8,668 bases of DNA, taken from contig CAIPWG010000466.1 of NCBI GenBank assembly GCA_903868655.1, positions 1 to 8,668 of the forward strand, read 5' to 3'. The stretch comes from an uncultured Sphingomonadales bacterium. Lineage in GTDB: Bacteria; Pseudomonadota; Alphaproteobacteria; Sphingomonadales; Sphingomonadaceae. The first letter of the stretch is position 1, and every line of letters begins with the position of its first letter. A model generated the notes under the pieces. That model did not search any database. It had not been told where the DNA came from and worked only from the letters and a program-made list of their open reading frames with translations. Shown piece by piece: positions 6,323 through 8,668 of this stretch. The translations under genes were made by a program, and so were the position numbers.

Positions 6323-7072
6323 ATGTCACTTTTGACCATTACCGAGCTGTCCAATGCGATTGCTGACAAGTCTATTCTCAAAGGCCTTTCGCTGACGATT
6401 GGTGCAGGTGAAATCCACGCCATCATGGGCCCCAATGGCGCGGGTAAATCAACGTTGGCGTATACTCTGGGTGGACGCCCGGGTTACGAGGTGACCGGGG
6501 GCAGCGTGGACTTTGACGGTCATGATCTGCTCGCGCTCGAACCCCACGAACGCGCTGCGGCCGGGCTGTTTCTTGGCTTCCAGTATCCGGTCGAGATTCC
6601 CGGTGTGTCGATGGTGCAGTTCCTGCGCGAATCGCTCAATGCCCAGCGCAAAGCGCGTGGTGAAGGTCCGTTGTCGGGCGGCGCATTCCTGAAACTTGCG
6701 CGCGAACAGTCCGCGCTGCTCAAGCTTGATCCCGAAATGCTGAAACGTCCGGTCAATGTCGGATTCTCGGGCGGTGAGAAAAAGCGCGCGGAAATGGTGC
6801 AGATGGGGATTCTGGACCCCAAGCTCGCGATTCTCGACGAAACCGACTCGGGGCTGGATATCGACGCGTTGAAAGTCTGCGGCGAAGGGATCAACGCGAT
6901 CATGCGGCGGCCCGACAAGGCCGTGCTGTTGATCACGCATTACCAACGCCTGCTCGATTATGTGAAACCCGATTTCGTGCATGTGCTGGCCGGTGGTCGC
7001 ATCGTGCGTTCGGGTGGTGCCGAACTGGCGCTCGAACTCGAAGAGCAAGGCTACGAGGCGGTGGTGGCATGA
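6323..7072 (+). CDS. sufC: SufC, ATPase subunit of the SUF complex
   Basis: ABC-type ATPase without membrane domain; two copies bind SufB and SufD, and ATP hydrolysis drives the movement that exposes the cluster-building site. All motifs are intact in 249 residues: Walker A GPNGAGKST at 36-44 (Lys42), the SufC-typical Q-loop region GFQYPVEIPGV at 85-95, signature FSGGEKKR at 148-155, Walker B LAILDETD at 168-175 with catalytic Glu173, and the switch His206 in LLITHYQRLLDY. It starts 44 bases after sufB, the only real gap in the operon, with only a weak purine stretch (ACGGAAA) before the ATG. I see no promoter or terminator in that gap. Its stop overlaps the sufD start by four bases. Confidence 0.97.
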   Translation: MSLLTITELSNAIADKSILKGLSLTIGAGEIHAIMGPNGAGKSTLAYTLGGRPGYEVTGGSVDFDGHDLLALEPHERAAAGLFLGFQYPVEIPGVSMVQFLRESLNAQRKARGEGPLSGGAFLKLAREQSALLKLDPEMLKRPVNVGFSGGEKKRAEMVQMGILDPKLAILDETDSGLDIDALKVCGEGINAIMRRPDKAVLLITHYQRLLDYVKPDFVHVLAGGRIVRSGGAELALELEEQGYEAVVA

Positions 7073-7791
7073 CCGCGCTTCCCACCCGGCGTGACGAGGC
7101 CTGGCGCTATGCCGACCTTGCGGCCTTGCCCGCGGTTTGGCCGGTTGCGACCGAAACCATCGTGGTGGCTGCGGGCGCAACCGATGCGCGGTCACTGGTG
7201 ATCGACAGCGCCGCAGTCCACGATTTTTCGGTCACGCTGGGTGATGGCGCCGTGTTCGCATTTCACCTGTTGAACGCTGCGCGCGGCTATGGCCGGGTTG
7301 CAATTCGGGTCACGCTTGGGCGCGGCGCGCGGTTCGAACTGGGCGCAGCCCAAATTGCGGGGGGCGAACAGACTGTCGAGATCGTGACCGAGGTGGTGCA
7401 TGCCGAACCCGATGCGATGTCGCGACAGCTTGTCCGGCAAGTGCTGGCCGGGCGTGCCACGGGCAATTATCTGGGGCGCGTGGTGGTCGATCGTGGTGCG
7501 ATTGGCACCGATGGCGAACAGTCGATCCGCGCGATGCTGCTCGATCGCGGGGCCACCGCCAATGCCCGGCCAGAACTCGAGATTTATGCCGATGATGTCA
7601 AATGCGCGCATGGCTGCGCCGTTGGCGAACTCGACAAAGCGGGGCTGTTTTATCTCGCTAGCCGAGGCTTGCCACCTGCTGCTGCCAAGGCACTGATGTT
7701 GCAAGCCTATCTGGCCGAAGCATTCGTCGGTGCTGCCGATGAAGAACGGCTGACCACAGCGGCGTTGGCCGCGCTGGAGGAATTGTTGTGA
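7069..7791 (+). CDS. sufD: SufD, compact form, partner of SufB in the Fe-S scaffold
   Basis: SufD pairs with SufB through its beta-helix core to form the scaffold and helps bring in iron. This one has 240 residues, against about 420 in E. coli. It keeps the N-terminal motif RRDEAWRYADLAALP (residues 7-21), but most of the helical N-terminal domain is missing. The beta-helix core follows, then the conserved end VKCAHGCAVGELDKAGLFYLASRGL, with His181 matching the functional E. coli His360. I see no frameshift: the ATG overlaps the sufC stop by four bases and the frame runs clean to a GTGA overlap with sufS. The protein is therefore probably complete. As far as I recall, short SufD proteins are usual in sphingomonads. 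Its first residues suggest that the N-terminal domain was pared down to the motif, not lost by recent damage. Confidence 0.92.
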   Translation: MTALPTRRDEAWRYADLAALPAVWPVATETIVVAAGATDARSLVIDSAAVHDFSVTLGDGAVFAFHLLNAARGYGRVAIRVTLGRGARFELGAAQIAGGEQTVEIVTEVVHAEPDAMSRQLVRQVLAGRATGNYLGRVVVDRGAIGTDGEQSIRAMLLDRGATANARPELEIYADDVKCAHGCAVGELDKAGLFYLASRGLPPAAAKALMLQAYLAEAFVGAADEERLTTAALAALEELL

Positions 7792-8668
7792 GCGTGATCG
7801 CGCCAAGCCGCGCCGATGCCTTTCCCGGACTGCGTACGCCCGAGGGCGCGCGCTGGCACTATCTCGACAGTGCCGCCACCGCGCAGAAACCATCGGTGGT
7901 GATCGATGCGGTGTCGCGCGCGTTGGGGCCGGATTATGCGACGGTGCATCGTGGGCTCTATGCCCGTTCAGCGGACATGACTCTGGCCTATGAAGCGGCG
8001 CGGCGCGATGTGGCGGGTCTGATTGGCGGGGCAGAACACGAAGTCGTGTTTACCCGTGGCGCGACCGAAGCGATCAACCTGATTGCGCAAAGCTGGGGCG
8101 TGGCCAATCTGCGCAGCGGCGATCGCATCTTGCTGTCGATGCTCGAACACCATTCAAACATCGTGCCGTGGCAATTGATCCGTGATCGCACCGGCGTTGA
8201 AATTGATGTCTGCCCGTTGACAGAAGACGGCCATATCGATCTCGATGCGGCCGAACGCATGTTGACCCCGGCGCACAAGCTGGTGGCTTTTTCGCACGTA
8301 TCGAACGTGCTGGGCAGCATGCTCGATGTGCCGCGCGCGGTGGCGCTGGCGCACGGGGTCGGGGCCAAAATCCTGATTGACGGGTGTCAATCGGTGGCCC
8401 GTCTGCCGGTCGATGTGGTTGCGATGCAGTGCGATTTCTACGTCTTTTCCGCGCACAAGCTTTATGGCCCGACCGGGATCGGGGCGCTGTGGGCGCGCGC
8501 CGAACTGCTCGACGCAATGCCGCCGTGGCAGGGCGGCGGATCGATGATCGATCGCGTGACATTTGCGCAAAGCACATGGGCGCCCGCGCCGCAGCGCTTT
8601 GAAGCAGGCACCCCCGCGATTGCCGAAGCGATCGGCTTTGCCGCTGCCGCGCGCTATGTGCAGAGCGA
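7788..8668 (+). CDS. sufS: SufS, cysteine desulfurase (class II), 3'-truncated by the window edge
   Basis: PLP enzyme that takes sulfur from L-cysteine as a persulfide, releasing alanine, and feeds SufB. The first 293 codons are present of about 405-410 expected; the catalytic cysteine loop lies beyond 8668. Visible motifs are YLDSAATAQKP, the VHRGLY segment, FTRGATEAINLIA, the PLP-stacking histidine pair at 121-122 (LEHHSNIVPW), LIDGCQSV with the aspartate that binds the PLP ring nitrogen, and the PLP lysine Lys224 in SAHKLYGPTGIG. The GTG at 7788 is chosen because GGAGGA at 7777-7782 lies five bases upstream and the codon overlaps the sufD stop (GTGA). It is translated in step with sufD. 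SufE/SufU, SufA-type carrier and SufT-like genes are not in the visible part. Confidence 0.94.
   Translation, partial: MSVIAPSRADAFPGLRTPEGARWHYLDSAATAQKPSVVIDAVSRALGPDYATVHRGLYARSADMTLAYEAARRDVAGLIGGAEHEVVFTRGATEAINLIAQSWGVANLRSGDRILLSMLEHHSNIVPWQLIRDRTGVEIDVCPLTEDGHIDLDAAERMLTPAHKLVAFSHVSNVLGSMLDVPRAVALAHGVGAKILIDGCQSVARLPVDVVAMQCDFYVFSAHKLYGPTGIGALWARAELLDAMPPWQGGGSMIDRVTFAQSTWAPAPQRFEAGTPAIAEAIGFAAAARYVQS

Noticed and set aside
6449..7195. Minus-strand open frame (about 250 codons), with another at 7192-7893
   Set aside because: Both are antisense to well supported suf genes and span their junctions without any motif.

Overview
This window reads as chromosomal DNA of an alphaproteobacterium, most likely a member of the Sphingomonadales (Novosphingobium/Sphingopyxis-like). 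This rests on the high G+C, on recognisable sphingomonad-style versions of an Rrf2 regulator (start [12 protein letters not shown]), a very short SufD and a YTSGTGGAPRGV-type acyl-CoA synthetase, and on the gene order. No mobile element, CRISPR array, tRNA or rRNA is visible.

Left half (1-3887, minus strand). Three genes run right to left: pyrD (class 2 dihydroorotate dehydrogenase), ggt (gamma-glutamyltransferase with a Sec signal peptide) and an AMP-forming long-chain acyl-CoA synthetase cut by the window edge. The pyrD stop and the favoured ggt start are one base apart, and ggt and the synthetase are 79 bases apart with no convincing terminator. The three are probably co-transcribed, although their functions (pyrimidine synthesis, glutathione/gamma-glutamyl salvage, fatty-acid activation) are not obviously linked.

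Centre (3888-4326). A 439-base divergent intergenic region is the least ordinary part. It holds a strong plus-strand intrinsic terminator (4142-4179) with no plus-strand gene before it. That terminator is preceded by nested and tandem stem-loops from 4045, one of them a 9-bp stem capped by a GCGA (GNRA-type) tetraloop. The simplest reading is an unannotated structured small RNA of about 135-150 nt. Further right lie a separate sigma70-like promoter (TTGTCA, 17-bp spacer, TAGATA) and, at the predicted transcription start, a 21-bp dyad matching at 9 of 10 arm positions. This looks like the operator of the downstream iron-sulfur regulator.

Right half (4327-8668, plus strand). This is a SUF iron-sulfur cluster operon: Rrf2-type regulator, sufB, sufC, sufD and sufS (cut by the window edge). 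Three of the four junctions are 4-base start/stop overlaps; only sufB-sufC has a 44-base gap. SufS takes sulfur from cysteine, SufBCD is the ATP-dependent scaffold on which clusters are built, and the regulator probably senses cluster supply through three conserved cysteines and represses the operon. SufD is only 240 residues but keeps the N-terminal RDEAWRYADL-type motif and the C-terminal functional histidine region.

Apart from the possible small RNA, the dyad operator and the compact SufD, the genes are ordinary housekeeping genes. I see no evidence of a new multi-gene system.
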